DNA of 64,000 bases from CAKZNE01 sp002695025 (GCA_913043285.1 CAJWML010000009.1:62001-126000), one strand, 5' to 3'; numbered from the stretch's first letter, positions 1 to 8,310 are shown. Notes: generated by a model not told the origin, from the letters alone. Made by a program: numbers and translations.

Positions 1-806
1 ATATCCTGACCGTAGCGCTTGGCTTCCACCAGGGCATAGAGTTCGGTGCCTATAAAGAGGGCATAATCGGCCCAGCCACTACCGGCCGGCCATTCCGCTA
101 TGGCCAGGTTACGTCCCTTCTCCGGAAGGGTCTTGTTCAGCTTGTAATTGTATTGTGCGGTATCAGCCTTCCAGCCTCCGTCCCGTAACTGGCCATCTAT
201 GATCTCGCGCGTTTCGGCTTCGTTCATATGGATCTTGCTCACGGCTGTTTCAGAACGCTGGCGTATCTCGGTTTTCTTTTCTTCACTCAGCGCTTCCGTA
301 CTACGCTTTTCCAGCAGTCGATTGAATTTTTCTTCCAGCTGCTGGTACTGCTTTTCCAGCTCGTGCAGGGCATGACGGGTATCCAGGTCCTGTGGTTCTT
401 GGAACTCGCCAACTTCAGTTCCCTCCGCCTTTTCGGCATAGGTTTCATAAAACCAGATACTCACTTTATAGGCGGCCTGCAACATGGTAAGGGCTTCCTT
501 TTGTCCTCCCTGGTTACCGTGCACAGCCTGGTTGCCTTTTTGTTTAATGGCAAAGAGCAGGTCGCGCACCGCAGCGGGTAAAACGCCTTCAAAACCCAGG
601 GTTCTCAAGCGGTTGTGAAAGGTATTTTCCCTGGGGAATTCCAGGTGGTGCTCTTCAAAGAGAAGCTCACTCAGCTTTTCCCCGAACTGCCGTAGTTTAA
701 AGAGGCTGGTTACCGCATCCCGGTGCAGGTTATATTCAGCTGCCTGGGCCAGGTTATACAACAGGGGAAATTCATTTTCCAGGTAGGTAAAGTTGGAGGA
801 TGTCAT
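1..806 (-). CDS. hsdR: Type I restriction enzyme R subunit HsdR (5' part only, cut by window edge)
   Basis: The frame opens at ATG 806-804 on the minus strand and stays open to the window edge, giving 268 residues. Residues 1-130 are a helical domain of the DUF4145/HEPN-like type often found at the front of HsdR. A charged, coiled-coil-prone linker follows at about 140-200. The start of the nuclease domain then shows AEWPAGSGWADYALFIG and LVEAKRYG. The D and the E-x-K of these motifs are PD-(D/E)xK nuclease residues. The helicase motor and C-terminus lie outside the window. In type I systems this subunit translocates and cuts unmodified DNA together with HsdM and HsdS, which are not visible here. 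It faces away from the following genes. Assignment is from motif recognition and is firm for the family. Confidence 0.85.
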   Translation of the reverse strand, partial: MTSSNFTYLENEFPLLYNLAQAAEYNLHRDAVTSLFKLRQFGEKLSELLFEEHHLEFPRENTFHNRLRTLGFEGVLPAAVRDLLFAIKQKGNQAVHGNQGGQKEALTMLQAAYKVSIWFYETYAEKAEGTEVGEFQEPQDLDTRHALHELEKQYQQLEEKFNRLLEKRSTEALSEEKKTEIRQRSETAVSKIHMNEAETREIIDGQLRDGGWKADTAQYNYKLNKTLPEKGRNLAIAEWPAGSGWADYALFIGTELYALVEAKRYGQD

Positions 807-967
807 AGGGAAGGAAATTGGCTTTCAGCGTACAGACACATTTCTACTCGCTAAAAATAAGTTTTTTACCATTAAAGCTTTTAAAACTTACCCTTAACCC
901 CTTTAATCACTACAAATAGGGATAAAGGACCACCCCAATAAGTGACCTGGTGACATCTGATACCCTC

Positions 968-975
968 TAATTTTG
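968..975 (+). promoter_or_regulatory. Bacteroidota -7 promoter element for the small peptide gene
   Basis: TAATTTTG matches the Bacteroidota TAnnTTTG -7 consensus exactly and lies 30 bp upstream of the ATG at 1006. No clear -33 TTG is seen at the usual spacing. The motif and its position are read directly; promoter activity is inferred. Confidence 0.5.
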
Positions 976-1005
976 GTCAGCATATTAATCATAAAAACTA
1001 AAGAA

Positions 1006-1275
1006 ATGTCTGATGAAAACTTGAACTACGAAAACCTGGAAGCAAGCCTTTCCATATCCTCCCTGGATGAGTTGGAAAACGAGGTAAAAAGTATGGAAAG
1101 CGGAGGCGTACACACCATGGCAGATTCCGGAGTTAAAGACACTATTTGCCGGGTGTATGGTAAGGTTAAACCTATCTTAAAAGGTATTGTACTTATCCCC
1201 TTTATTCCTGCTCCGGTTAAAAGAGCCGTAGATCTGCTGTGCCGGGCTTTGGATGCATTTTGTGGCCGGTCATAA
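1006..1275 (+). CDS. Small peptide precursor, bacteriocin/RiPP-like (89 aa)
   Basis: An 89-aa protein. A TTG 33 bases upstream would lengthen it, but that codon lies inside the promoter element, so ATG 1006 is preferred. Residues 1-34 are acidic (9 Asp/Glu, 2 basic) and end in a double glycine (MESGG). Residues 35-89 are basic (about 9 Lys/Arg against 4 Asp) with three Cys and a hydrophobic, Pro-containing helix-like stretch (ILKGIVLIPFIPAP). This leader/core asymmetry is typical of double-glycine leader peptides. If cut after the first Gly, Met and Val fall at -4 and -7 and Glu at -8, as in classical leaders. No C39 peptidase-transporter or modifying enzyme is nearby, so the function is a hypothesis. 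It has its own promoter and a strong terminator, so it is expressed separately from its neighbours. Confidence 0.6.
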   Translation: MSDENLNYENLEASLSISSLDELENEVKSMESGGVHTMADSGVKDTICRVYGKVKPILKGIVLIPFIPAPVKRAVDLLCRALDAFCGRS

Positions 1276-1290
1276 GGTGCCTTAAACACA

Positions 1291-1318
1291 AAGTACCCGG
1301 AAATTCCGGGTACTTTTT
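1291..1318 (+). terminator. Rho-independent terminator after the small peptide gene
   Basis: AAGTACCCGG and its complement CCGGGTACTT flank a short AT-rich loop and run into five T residues. This is a perfect stem about 16 bases after the peptide stop codon. Confidence 0.85.
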
Positions 1319-1414
1319 AGCACTCTCCTGATTCCGGTTAAATCATTTCCAACCCACTAATAACTTACTGAAAGTAAGGTCAACAAATTTTGGTCACAAT
1401 TCAAATTATTAATT

Positions 1415-2860
1415 ATGAAAACTTCCCACCTCTTTATCCATTTCAGTGTATTCATACTCCCACTCTGTATGTATAGTCAGAATGCTGCCGACATCCTGGA
1501 AAGAAGTGAAAAGCTGGATAAGGACGAAAAGATATTTATCGAGTATCGCCCGGATGTTCTTTACCTGTCTCATAATGTAGACGGGCAATACCTTACTCTC
1601 AGTAACCCTGATGACTCGGCTCTTTACCTGTTTTCGGGAGATAATGCCAACATTTACCTGAGTCCGCTCAATCCGCTTACTTATTCCTATACCAAACAGG
1701 TAATTGAGGCGGAAGATCCCGTGGATAAACTGGCCAGTAATACCTTCAGTTCTTTATTGGATATTTTAAAGAAGGGGGCGTTATTACCTGGAATAGAAAA
1801 AGCCCTGATGTTTGACCCCTCTGCTGAATTCATATCGCCAGCGGAAGACCTCGCAGCTGATTGTGATACGATAGAAGATTACATAAGGGCCCTTCAGGAC
1901 AGCCTTAAGAATAATCACAAAACAGAGATCAACCAGGTTTTTAAAACCCTGAAAGAGTTGGATTTTCGTGAAAAAACCGTAACTCAACAAAAGATCAGTA
2001 AAGCAGAAGCCAATAGAACAGCCATTAAGAAGCACTTTGACAATATACAGGAGCTGCTTACCGTAACGGCACAGCTGATTAAGGAAGAAAAATGTAAGGC
2101 CAGGTGTGGAAAACTGGATAACAATAGTATTTACCAGGCTTTTCTGAATGATCTTAGTACCATTTTTACCGAACAGAAAAAGAGACTAAACAATCTGGAT
2201 AGTGCCTTTAAGATGATCAACGAGGTGGTGGCCGAAGCGGAGATCAATGTATTTGGCAACCGCTGGTTTGTAAACCTGGCCAATATTCAGCTTAAAAGAG
2301 GTAAGATCTATCAATATACCGTGCAAATTTACCACAGCGGCTACAGTCTTTCAGAACAGAATGAAATTGTAGCCACAGAGTCAAAAAAATTAAGCGGCAA
2401 AACCATTTTACTGAAGCGCTACCGCCTCTTTGTACCGGAAGTAGCCGTGGGAGTAGCCTACACTTCTTTTGAGTATAAGAGCTTTCATACCACTGCCGAT
2501 TCTACCGGCCAGCAATATGTAGCCAAACCAACTATCAATTATGCCAGCAGACTCAATGTAAACGCTTTGATAAACTTCACGCTATACCTTCCAAATTCAG
2601 ACATCCATCCGCTTTATCAAATTGGTGCCGGTCTTAACGAGGGCGTTCCCATACTCTTTACCGGCATCGGAGTACGCAGTCATATCAATGGCACTAACCG
2701 GCTGGCCATCTCTGTAGGCCTGGCTATGACCTGGCTTCCGCAGTTAAATGACCTGGAAGTAGGTGACCCCGTAAACGATCAGGATGCCATCGAGAAGGAT
2801 CTTAAATATGAATTCTCCTGGCCGCCAAAAGCTTATATTAGTTTGCAGTATAATTTCTAG
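1415..2860 (+). CDS. Secreted/outer-membrane beta-barrel-like protein of the caspase cluster
   Basis: A 481-aa protein of no recognised family. It opens with a signal peptide (MKTSHLFIHFSVFILPLCMYSQ). A middle region at about 150-260 is Lys/Glu-rich and helical, with coiled-coil character. From about residue 335 to the end, alternating strands finish in YISLQYNF, an aromatic C-terminus typical of outer-membrane barrels. It lies 37 bp upstream of the caspase-fold gene on the same strand, so cotranscription is likely. A role as the envelope partner of the caspase/two-component cluster is inference from position only. The leader repeats the AATTTTGGTCA seen upstream of the peptide gene, a hint of shared promoter design. 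Confidence 0.7.
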   Translation: MKTSHLFIHFSVFILPLCMYSQNAADILERSEKLDKDEKIFIEYRPDVLYLSHNVDGQYLTLSNPDDSALYLFSGDNANIYLSPLNPLTYSYTKQVIEAEDPVDKLASNTFSSLLDILKKGALLPGIEKALMFDPSAEFISPAEDLAADCDTIEDYIRALQDSLKNNHKTEINQVFKTLKELDFREKTVTQQKISKAEANRTAIKKHFDNIQELLTVTAQLIKEEKCKARCGKLDNNSIYQAFLNDLSTIFTEQKKRLNNLDSAFKMINEVVAEAEINVFGNRWFVNLANIQLKRGKIYQYTVQIYHSGYSLSEQNEIVATESKKLSGKTILLKRYRLFVPEVAVGVAYTSFEYKSFHTTADSTGQQYVAKPTINYASRLNVNALINFTLYLPNSDIHPLYQIGAGLNEGVPILFTGIGVRSHINGTNRLAISVGLAMTWLPQLNDLEVGDPVNDQDAIEKDLKYEFSWPPKAYISLQYNF

Positions 2861-2897
2861 TAGTATACCTGTATATTTTAAATAAACTTATCCAACC

Positions 2898-3725
2898 ATG
2901 CGCAAGCCAAAAAAATACGCACTTCATTTAGGTGTAGATCAGTTAGAAAACAATCATTATGGTGGAGAACTAAGCCATTATTCTTCTGCTGATTCAACTG
3001 CGGGGTTTTACGAGAAATTCTTCTGTAACATTGGTTTTGATAAATCCATTTACTGGTGGCGCCCTCAGCAAAAAACAACCCTTAGGTTCAAAAATCAGAT
3101 TATTGAATGGGCTGAAGAATTAGACCATGGGGATATGTTGGTTATTACATTCACAGGCCATGGGTATAAAATGGATAAAGAGGTTCAAACCTCACTTAAT
3201 TATAAAAATGATAGAGGATGGCGTTTTTATGACCGGATTTTGTTTTTCATTGAGCTGTGGCAATGGGCACGTTTGTTCAGAGCAGGTGTAGATATAATAG
3301 TGATAGCCGATAGCTGCTACGCTGGTCCTCTGGATACCGAACCCGGTATGATCGGTCCTTTAGCCGCAAAGAAAAACTTAATAGAAAGATGGCCGGAAAC
3401 TTATGACCCTATTCTTTCCGTAAAAAGCAGACCCTTACAACATCAGGTACCCGCATCCTTGCTGATATTATCCTCATCAACAAGAGATACGGAGGCTTTA
3501 CCTTGTGTTGGACATAGTTTAACTGTATTTGCGTGGGCCTTTCAAAAAGCCTGGGAAGAGGGCAAAGTTGGCAATGATCAGAACTTCTTTAGCTTTTACG
3601 AAAAAATAAAGAAATGGGTAGAAAGTTCCTCTCAGTGCAATCAGGGAACTCGTCAGGTACCTCGTTGGCATTATTATCATGGACATCATTATACGGAATT
3701 AGCCGTTCGTAAACCTCTTTTCTAA
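2898..3725 (+). CDS. Caspase-fold (peptidase C14) cysteine protease
   Basis: A 275-aa protein with the caspase-fold layout: N-terminal strand YALHLGVDQL, the catalytic His in ITFTGHG (His88) and the catalytic Cys after a hydrophobic strand in IVIADSCYAG (Cys140). A C-terminal SSSTRDTEA segment resembles the substrate-pocket region of the family. No signal peptide is seen, so it is probably cytoplasmic. Bacterial homologues usually cut after Arg or Lys and act in signalling, regulated death or defence. Here it is a stand-alone catalytic domain; its companions are the 132-aa protein 15 bp downstream and the TPR kinase/response regulator pair. Family confidence is high; substrate and role are unknown. 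Confidence 0.88.
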   Translation: MRKPKKYALHLGVDQLENNHYGGELSHYSSADSTAGFYEKFFCNIGFDKSIYWWRPQQKTTLRFKNQIIEWAEELDHGDMLVITFTGHGYKMDKEVQTSLNYKNDRGWRFYDRILFFIELWQWARLFRAGVDIIVIADSCYAGPLDTEPGMIGPLAAKKNLIERWPETYDPILSVKSRPLQHQVPASLLILSSSTRDTEALPCVGHSLTVFAWAFQKAWEEGKVGNDQNFFSFYEKIKKWVESSSQCNQGTRQVPRWHYYHGHHYTELAVRKPLF

Positions 3726-3740
3726 CTTAAATCTAAAAAA

Positions 3741-4139
3741 ATGGCAGATTTTGATATTCTTAGTTATTACTTCGCCAGCAATGGTGAAATGCAAATTGAA
3801 ATCCACAACCCCAGCAGACAGCTGGAATTTAGTAGCGTAAAAGTGGGGTGGGAGAAGAAAGCTGCTGATGTAATAGAAAAAGATTCTTGTGATGATGAGA
3901 ACGTTTTATGTATACCTCGTCCACAAGATAATTACTTCACAGTAACGGTCCGTTTTTATAGGGACACCAGTGGTACTGTTCACCAAAATCCACATATTAT
4001 CACCAGAACAGAAATTAAGAAGTTACCTGAAAAAAAAGAAGCTTTTATTTTGTGTACTGAAGTTGATAAGGATGGTAATGATAAAAAAACACACCGAAAA
4101 AGAAGAGTAAGCCCTCCGGTACACCATGGAGGCGGCTAG
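3741..4139 (+). CDS. Hypothetical companion of the caspase-like protease (132 aa)
   Basis: No family recognised. It is a small soluble protein with an N-terminal beta-rich part (DILSYYFASNGEMQIEIHNP). From about residue 112 the C-terminal tail is strongly basic and looks disordered (KKTHRKRRVSPPVHHGGG), ending in three Gly. The start follows the caspase stop by 15 bp after an A-rich leader, so cotranscription is likely. The basic tail would suit a protease that cuts after Arg or Lys, so a substrate or inhibitor role is conceivable, but that is speculation. Confidence 0.65.
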   Translation: MADFDILSYYFASNGEMQIEIHNPSRQLEFSSVKVGWEKKAADVIEKDSCDDENVLCIPRPQDNYFTVTVRFYRDTSGTVHQNPHIITRTEIKKLPEKKEAFILCTEVDKDGNDKKTHRKRRVSPPVHHGGG

Positions 4140-4170
4140 TTTTACTATCTTCATAGTCTAGCAACCAGGC

Positions 4171-6033
4171 ATGAAGTGGATTATACTATTAATCCTTAGT
4201 ACATCTTTTTTTTATTACGGGTCTTCACAACCCGTTTCAAATAACCCTGTTTTATTTAAAAAATTAAGATCGGTAAGATCGGATTCATCCAGGGTATGCA
4301 TTTGGTTAGACCTGGCCTTTAACTACACCAGTATAGATAGTGATTCAGCTCTGCTTTTTACAGACAGTGCCCTTGGTCTTGTGCGGAATAATCCCAATCA
4401 ATGGTTAGAGGCACGGACTTACAATCGAAGAGGTATTATTTTCCACGAAAAGGGTAAATGGTCTGATGCGATCTCTTCCATGGAAAAGGCTCTCGCCATA
4501 CGAAAGGAAAATCACTGGCCTTCTGAAATCGGACGTTCACTGATCGACATTGGAAATGTATACTATACAGAAGCAGACAGTTGGGACAATGATTCGGCCA
4601 GGAATGCGGGATTTCAACGTGCTATTGACTATTATCAGAAAGCTAGTGGGTACTTTGTATCTAACAATGATGAATACCAGCAGGGGGTGGCCTGCTACTG
4701 CAAGGCACGGGCTTTTTTCCAAATGGCAATGGATAATCAGGCACTTGAAAACTACCGGCTTGCATCTGTTTTTTATACCAAATCAGGAAACAGCCGCGAC
4801 CTTATGGATTGTTACACAGGAATAGCCAGAGTGTATAATGTTATAAACAAACCGGACAGCGCCCGATATTATTATAAGTTAGCCGCTAACCTCGGCACAG
4901 CGGATCAGGATCTCCGAAGGCAAATACACAACCTCATTAACCTTGCTGACCAGAAAAACACAAAAAACAATTCGCAAGCGGCACTGACCTTTCTTTTGAG
5001 AGCTGATTCTCTTGCTGGGCAATTAAAAGACCTTAATCTTCAAACCAACATCAAAGAAGAATTGTACCATCAGCATTTGGCATTAGGAGATACGGCCAAG
5101 GCCATCATTTATCTCACGGACTATGCAGCTTTAAAAGAAACCAGGTTTACCCTGCAGTCCAAAAAAGATATTGAAGAACTCAATGCTAAATATGAAACGG
5201 AAAGACTTAAAACTGAAGCCGTTCGTCATAAATTGGACCTGGCCGTGGCTGAACGAAACAAGGAAAGCATAATTGTGATTTCCGGAGTGATTGTATTTAC
5301 TGTTTTAATAGTAATCCTGTTATTGATTTGGCGCCAGCGTTTTCAACGCCTGATGGCTAAAAAGGATAAAGAACTAATGACTCAACGCATCAATCAGCTT
5401 ATGAAAGACCAGGAAATACGTTCTATGGAAACGGCTTTGGAAGTAAGGCATGCAGAGAGGGAACGTATCTCAAAGGATTTACATGACAAATTAGGTGGCA
5501 CCCTCTCCGTTATTGGTATGGCATTTGAAAGTATTTCTGAAGATCAGGATAACCCTAAGGTAGAATCTGCACAACGGTTGTTAAACAAAGCTCTAAATCA
5601 AGTTAGTGAGATAGCCCATGATATGTTTTCCGGGGTACTCAATAAATTTGGACTTGAGCCAGCCCTTAATGATTTGAGATCTACTATTGAAGAGGTCACG
5701 GACCTATCTATAGAAATTGAGTGTAGTAGCCTTGATCAGCGCCTCAATACCGAACTTGAGCTCAACCTTTATCGCATTATTCAGGAATTAATTACTAATG
5801 CGCTAAAGCATGCCCATGCCAGCCATATCAACATCACCTTGGAAAGACTTGAAAACCTGGTAATATTAAAAGTTAGTGACAATGGCATTGGTTTTAATAT
5901 CGTTGATTACAGCCCGGGAATGGGGCTTAAGAACATGAAATCACGCGTGGCAAAGTTCAACGGAGCATGTAGTATAAACTCTATACCCAATACCGGCACA
6001 GAGGTAACCATCAGCATCAATACTAACCAATGA
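4171..6033 (+). CDS. TPR-containing sensor histidine kinase (NarX/HisKA_3 type)
   Basis: A 620-aa sensor kinase. A signal peptide or N-terminal anchor (MKWIILLILSTSFFYYGSSQ) is followed by tetratricopeptide repeats to about residue 340, a coiled coil, and a transmembrane segment near 367-388 (IIVISGVIVFTVLIVILLLI). The HisKA_3 box ERISKDLHDKLGGTLS holds the phospho-accepting His near 437. The ATPase domain has its N box (ELITNALKHAHA) and G boxes (DNGIGF, GMGLKNMKSR). This is the standard Bacteroidota periplasmic-TPR kinase architecture. Its stop overlaps the next start (ATGA, 6030-6033), so it is translationally coupled to the LuxR-type regulator, its presumed partner. Confidence 0.92.
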   Translation: MKWIILLILSTSFFYYGSSQPVSNNPVLFKKLRSVRSDSSRVCIWLDLAFNYTSIDSDSALLFTDSALGLVRNNPNQWLEARTYNRRGIIFHEKGKWSDAISSMEKALAIRKENHWPSEIGRSLIDIGNVYYTEADSWDNDSARNAGFQRAIDYYQKASGYFVSNNDEYQQGVACYCKARAFFQMAMDNQALENYRLASVFYTKSGNSRDLMDCYTGIARVYNVINKPDSARYYYKLAANLGTADQDLRRQIHNLINLADQKNTKNNSQAALTFLLRADSLAGQLKDLNLQTNIKEELYHQHLALGDTAKAIIYLTDYAALKETRFTLQSKKDIEELNAKYETERLKTEAVRHKLDLAVAERNKESIIVISGVIVFTVLIVILLLIWRQRFQRLMAKKDKELMTQRINQLMKDQEIRSMETALEVRHAERERISKDLHDKLGGTLSVIGMAFESISEDQDNPKVESAQRLLNKALNQVSEIAHDMFSGVLNKFGLEPALNDLRSTIEEVTDLSIEIECSSLDQRLNTELELNLYRIIQELITNALKHAHASHINITLERLENLVILKVSDNGIGFNIVDYSPGMGLKNMKSRVAKFNGACSINSIPNTGTEVTISINTNQ

Positions 6034-6692
6034 AAACCGTTAAGATACTTATAGCCGATGACCATGACCTTATTCGGGAAGGCTTAAAATCTTTACTGGA
6101 ACCGGAGCCTTCTATTACCATTATTGCGGAAGCTATCAATGGCGAAGAGGTGTTGGCACAGATAAAGCAGCTTCCTGAATTAGATATTATCTTAATGGAT
6201 ATTAATATGCCCGTAATGGATGGTATTGATACTACTCTTAAAATAAAGGAAAACTATCCTGAAATTGGGATTATCGTATTAACCATGTATAACAGAAAAG
6301 AATTCGTGAAGAACCTCATCGCCTCCGGGGCCGATGGATACGTCTTAAAAAATTCCGGTAAAAAAGTACTCATGGAAGCCATCAACTGCGTAGCCGGTGG
6401 CGAACCCTATTATGAAAAAGAAATTACCAGAACCATCATGAGTACCTTTAAAAAACCTCTCTCCTACCGGACTAATGTAGACGTTGAATTAACCGAAAGA
6501 GAAAAGGATGTTATACGTTTGATTGTAAGGGGAAAAAGCACAGAAGAAATTGCAGAACAATTATTTATCAGTAAACATACCGTAGATACACATCGCAAGC
6601 ATATACTAGCTAAACTCGAAGTAAAAAATGTAGCTGGTATTATCAGATACGCCATTCAAACAGGCCTCGTAAAGGATTATGATCTGCTTTAA
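6030..6692 (+). CDS. LuxR/NarL-family response regulator
   Basis: A 220-aa response regulator. The receiver domain (1-120) has the acidic pair DDHD, the phospho-acceptor Asp57 in ILMDINMP, a Thr in VLTMY and the Lys in YVLKNSG. The C-terminal LuxR helix-turn-helix (about 152-215) shows LTEREKDVIRLIVRGKS and FISKHTVDTHRKHI. It overlaps the kinase gene by 4 bp and is almost certainly that kinase's output. Targets are unknown; the caspase/outer-membrane genes just upstream are the obvious candidates. The first unit of a 7-bp repeat array begins at the base after its stop codon. Confidence 0.93.
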   Translation: MKTVKILIADDHDLIREGLKSLLEPEPSITIIAEAINGEEVLAQIKQLPELDIILMDINMPVMDGIDTTLKIKENYPEIGIIVLTMYNRKEFVKNLIASGADGYVLKNSGKKVLMEAINCVAGGEPYYEKEITRTIMSTFKKPLSYRTNVDVELTEREKDVIRLIVRGKSTEEIAEQLFISKHTVDTHRKHILAKLEVKNVAGIIRYAIQTGLVKDYDLL

Positions 6693-6874
6693 CCTCCAGA
6701 CTCCCTACTCCAAACTCCCGGCTACCAACTAAAAACTAGAGACTAGAAACTCCCTACTCCCAACTCCCGGCTACCAACTAAAAACTGGAGACTAGAAACT
6801 CTCTACTCCACACTACAGACTCCCTACTGCCAACTAAAAACTCCCTACTACCAACTAAAAACTCCCTACTACTC
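6693..6874. repeat. Degenerate heptanucleotide array 1 (ACTNNNN x 25)
   Basis: From 6700 to 6874 the sequence divides into 25 consecutive 7-bp units, all of the form ACTNNNN except two that begin GCT, with no insertion or deletion. The vocabulary is small: ACTCCCT, ACTCCCA, ACTCCCG, GCTACCA, ACTAAAA, ACTAGAG, ACTAGAA, ACTGGAG, ACTACAG, ACTCCAC and a few single variants. A longer order (ACTACCA-ACTAAAA-ACTAGAG-ACTAGAA) recurs. The array fills the whole space between the convergent genes ending at 6692 and 6873 and reaches into the stop codon of the latter. Units contain TAA and TAG and the period is not a multiple of three, so it is non-coding. Confidence 0.95.
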
Positions 6875-7298
6875 ATCTTCCTTCCATACATCTTTCATAA
6901 TCCTCGGCTTTTATAGTTAAATAAACTTCCTCCTCACGTTCCAGTACCGGTAATACCAGTGCCTTCACTTGATCATAGGCCACTGTAGAAAGGTAACCCA
7001 CTCCCATACCCTGCAAGGCACGCACCGGAGCAATGCTCCCCTGCAGTTGCAGCAAGGCATAGTGGGCCGGGTGAAATACGATCCCCTTCCTGCCAGGCAC
7101 GCCTTCCAGGCGTATGTGGTACCCCCATTTAAGGCTATGTCCCGCTTTTAAAGGATACCTTCCTTCCGGTATGCAGCTGTGGTTGCGGAGGTTGTTCCTC
7201 CAGGGCAGCTCTATCGTAAAACAGGTGAACCGCCCCTTACAGAACAACCTTCCATTGCAACCTGATGGATCATAGCTGCGCATAAGCAGCAATTCCAT
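6873..7298 (-). CDS. DUF5675-family protein
   Basis: A 141-aa protein resembling the DUF5675 family: an N-terminal MELLLMRSYDPSGCNGRLF, CFTIELPWRNN, IPEGRYPLKAGHSLKWGYHI, and a GIVFHPAHY segment. Family members occur in Bacteroidota and in phage-like contexts, and their function is not established. It starts immediately after the stop of the gene at 7300-8061 (1 bp apart), so the two form an operon. Its last codon abuts heptamer array 1, whose final unit overlaps the TGA. Confidence 0.8.
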   Translation of the reverse strand: MELLLMRSYDPSGCNGRLFCKGRFTCFTIELPWRNNLRNHSCIPEGRYPLKAGHSLKWGYHIRLEGVPGRKGIVFHPAHYALLQLQGSIAPVRALQGMGVGYLSTVAYDQVKALVLPVLEREEEVYLTIKAEDYERCMEGR

Positions 7299-7299
7299 C

Positions 7300-8061
7300 T
7301 TACAGCGTATCTACCGATATAATCTGCAGAGCATTATAAGCCCCGCTCTGTAGCAGGTAGATCTCACCATTTACCTCCTGGCCAAACTCAATTCCCAGCA
7401 GTGTAAATACCGGGAGCTTGCTGTCTGCACTCAATTGGTGCTGCAGGCTCATCTCCGGTAAAATGGCACCGTCCCAGCTCAGCCAGTCACTATCCTCCTT
7501 CACACTCTTATAAGTGTTCTGGTTGATATTCACCTCCGCGCTCGCACTCAGCAATCGGAAATGAGTAGTGCCCTCCGGAACATTCATCGCCTCAACTGGG
7601 CTGAACGATTCCAGCTTCACCTCAAAGATCCCCGTACTGCGATCTACCTCCAGTGTATAAGGCACAAATAAGGTAGACGCCAGCGGAGCCTCCGCATTAC
7701 ACTCAAAACCATGCAACAATTGCATATTCCCGTTTACGATGCTGCGCTCACCACGGCCATTTACCGGGTCCGTTTGCAATACCTGCATCATAACCTGGTG
7801 CAGGCGGGCGGTAATACGGCTGTCCTGCGCACGGCTCAAAACACTCTTTAAGGCAGCACGTACCAGCTTCCCGTTACGGGCCGCACGTCCAAACTCCCGG
7901 CCATTCTCACGTGTACGCTCAAAAGCCGGGTCCTTCTGAATGCGCTCCTTGTCAATCCCACCTTTCTGGCGGGCCATATATCCGTCTTTCGACTTATAAA
8001 GAGAAAGGTCTCCTATTTTACCTTTCAGCTTTATGATTCCGATTTGCTTAGGCATAATCAT
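7300..8061 (-). CDS. Conserved Bacteroidota hypothetical protein (GKIGDLSLYKSKDGY type)
   Basis: A 253-aa soluble protein of a type I recognise from many Bacteroidota genomes without a known function. The N-terminal signature is IGIIKLKGKIGDLSLYKSK, followed by YMARQKGGI and a basic segment AFERTRENGREFGRAARNGK; the C-terminal half is predicted beta-rich. Translation may begin at the Met two codons in (MPKQ, 8055) rather than at 8061. It is the first gene of a two-gene unit with the DUF5675-like gene. The upstream 550 bp hold an 11-bp tandem repeat and heptamer array 2. Confidence 0.75.
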   Translation of the reverse strand: MIMPKQIGIIKLKGKIGDLSLYKSKDGYMARQKGGIDKERIQKDPAFERTRENGREFGRAARNGKLVRAALKSVLSRAQDSRITARLHQVMMQVLQTDPVNGRGERSIVNGNMQLLHGFECNAEAPLASTLFVPYTLEVDRSTGIFEVKLESFSPVEAMNVPEGTTHFRLLSASAEVNINQNTYKSVKEDSDWLSWDGAILPEMSLQHQLSADSKLPVFTLLGIEFGQEVNGEIYLLQSGAYNALQIISVDTL

Positions 8062-8248
8062 TCATTTTAAATTAAACATATACCTAAAACCCTCGGCAAC
8101 CCTCCTGTAGTCTGTACTATGCGTCAAACGTTCCGCTTAAAACAATAAAGAGTTGAAACTTTCCATAAAATCACAGCCCTACCCTCTTGGAATGCTTTTT
8201 CCCTTCCTGGCCGTTTTGAAACCTTTTCCGTCCAACTATACCCTTTTA
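8062..8248. other. Non-coding stretch upstream of the conserved hypothetical gene
   Basis: No convincing reading frame. CAAACGTT at 8126-8133 (minus strand AACGTTTG) is a weak match to the TAnnTTTG -7 element. With the 11-bp repeat and array 2 that follow, the gene-free gap runs to 8612. Confidence 0.4.
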
Positions 8249-8303
8249 GGATAAAGCATGGATAAGGCATGGATAAAGCGTAGATAAGCCCTGATTAAAG
8301 CAT
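8249..8303. repeat. Tandem 11-bp repeat, five copies
   Basis: Five adjacent 11-mers: GGATAAAGCAT, GGATAAGGCAT, GGATAAAGCGT, AGATAAGCCCT and GATTAAAGCAT. The first three differ from one another by one or two bases and the last two are more diverged. The block ends 14 bp before the heptamer array begins, upstream of the 7300-8061 gene. Unit length and sequence are unrelated to the heptamer. Confidence 0.85.
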
Positions 8304-8310
8304 CATAGAT

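Noticed and set aside
1..6692. Complete defence island
   Set aside because: Only part of hsdR is visible and no hsdM or hsdS; the caspase cluster alone does not prove defence.
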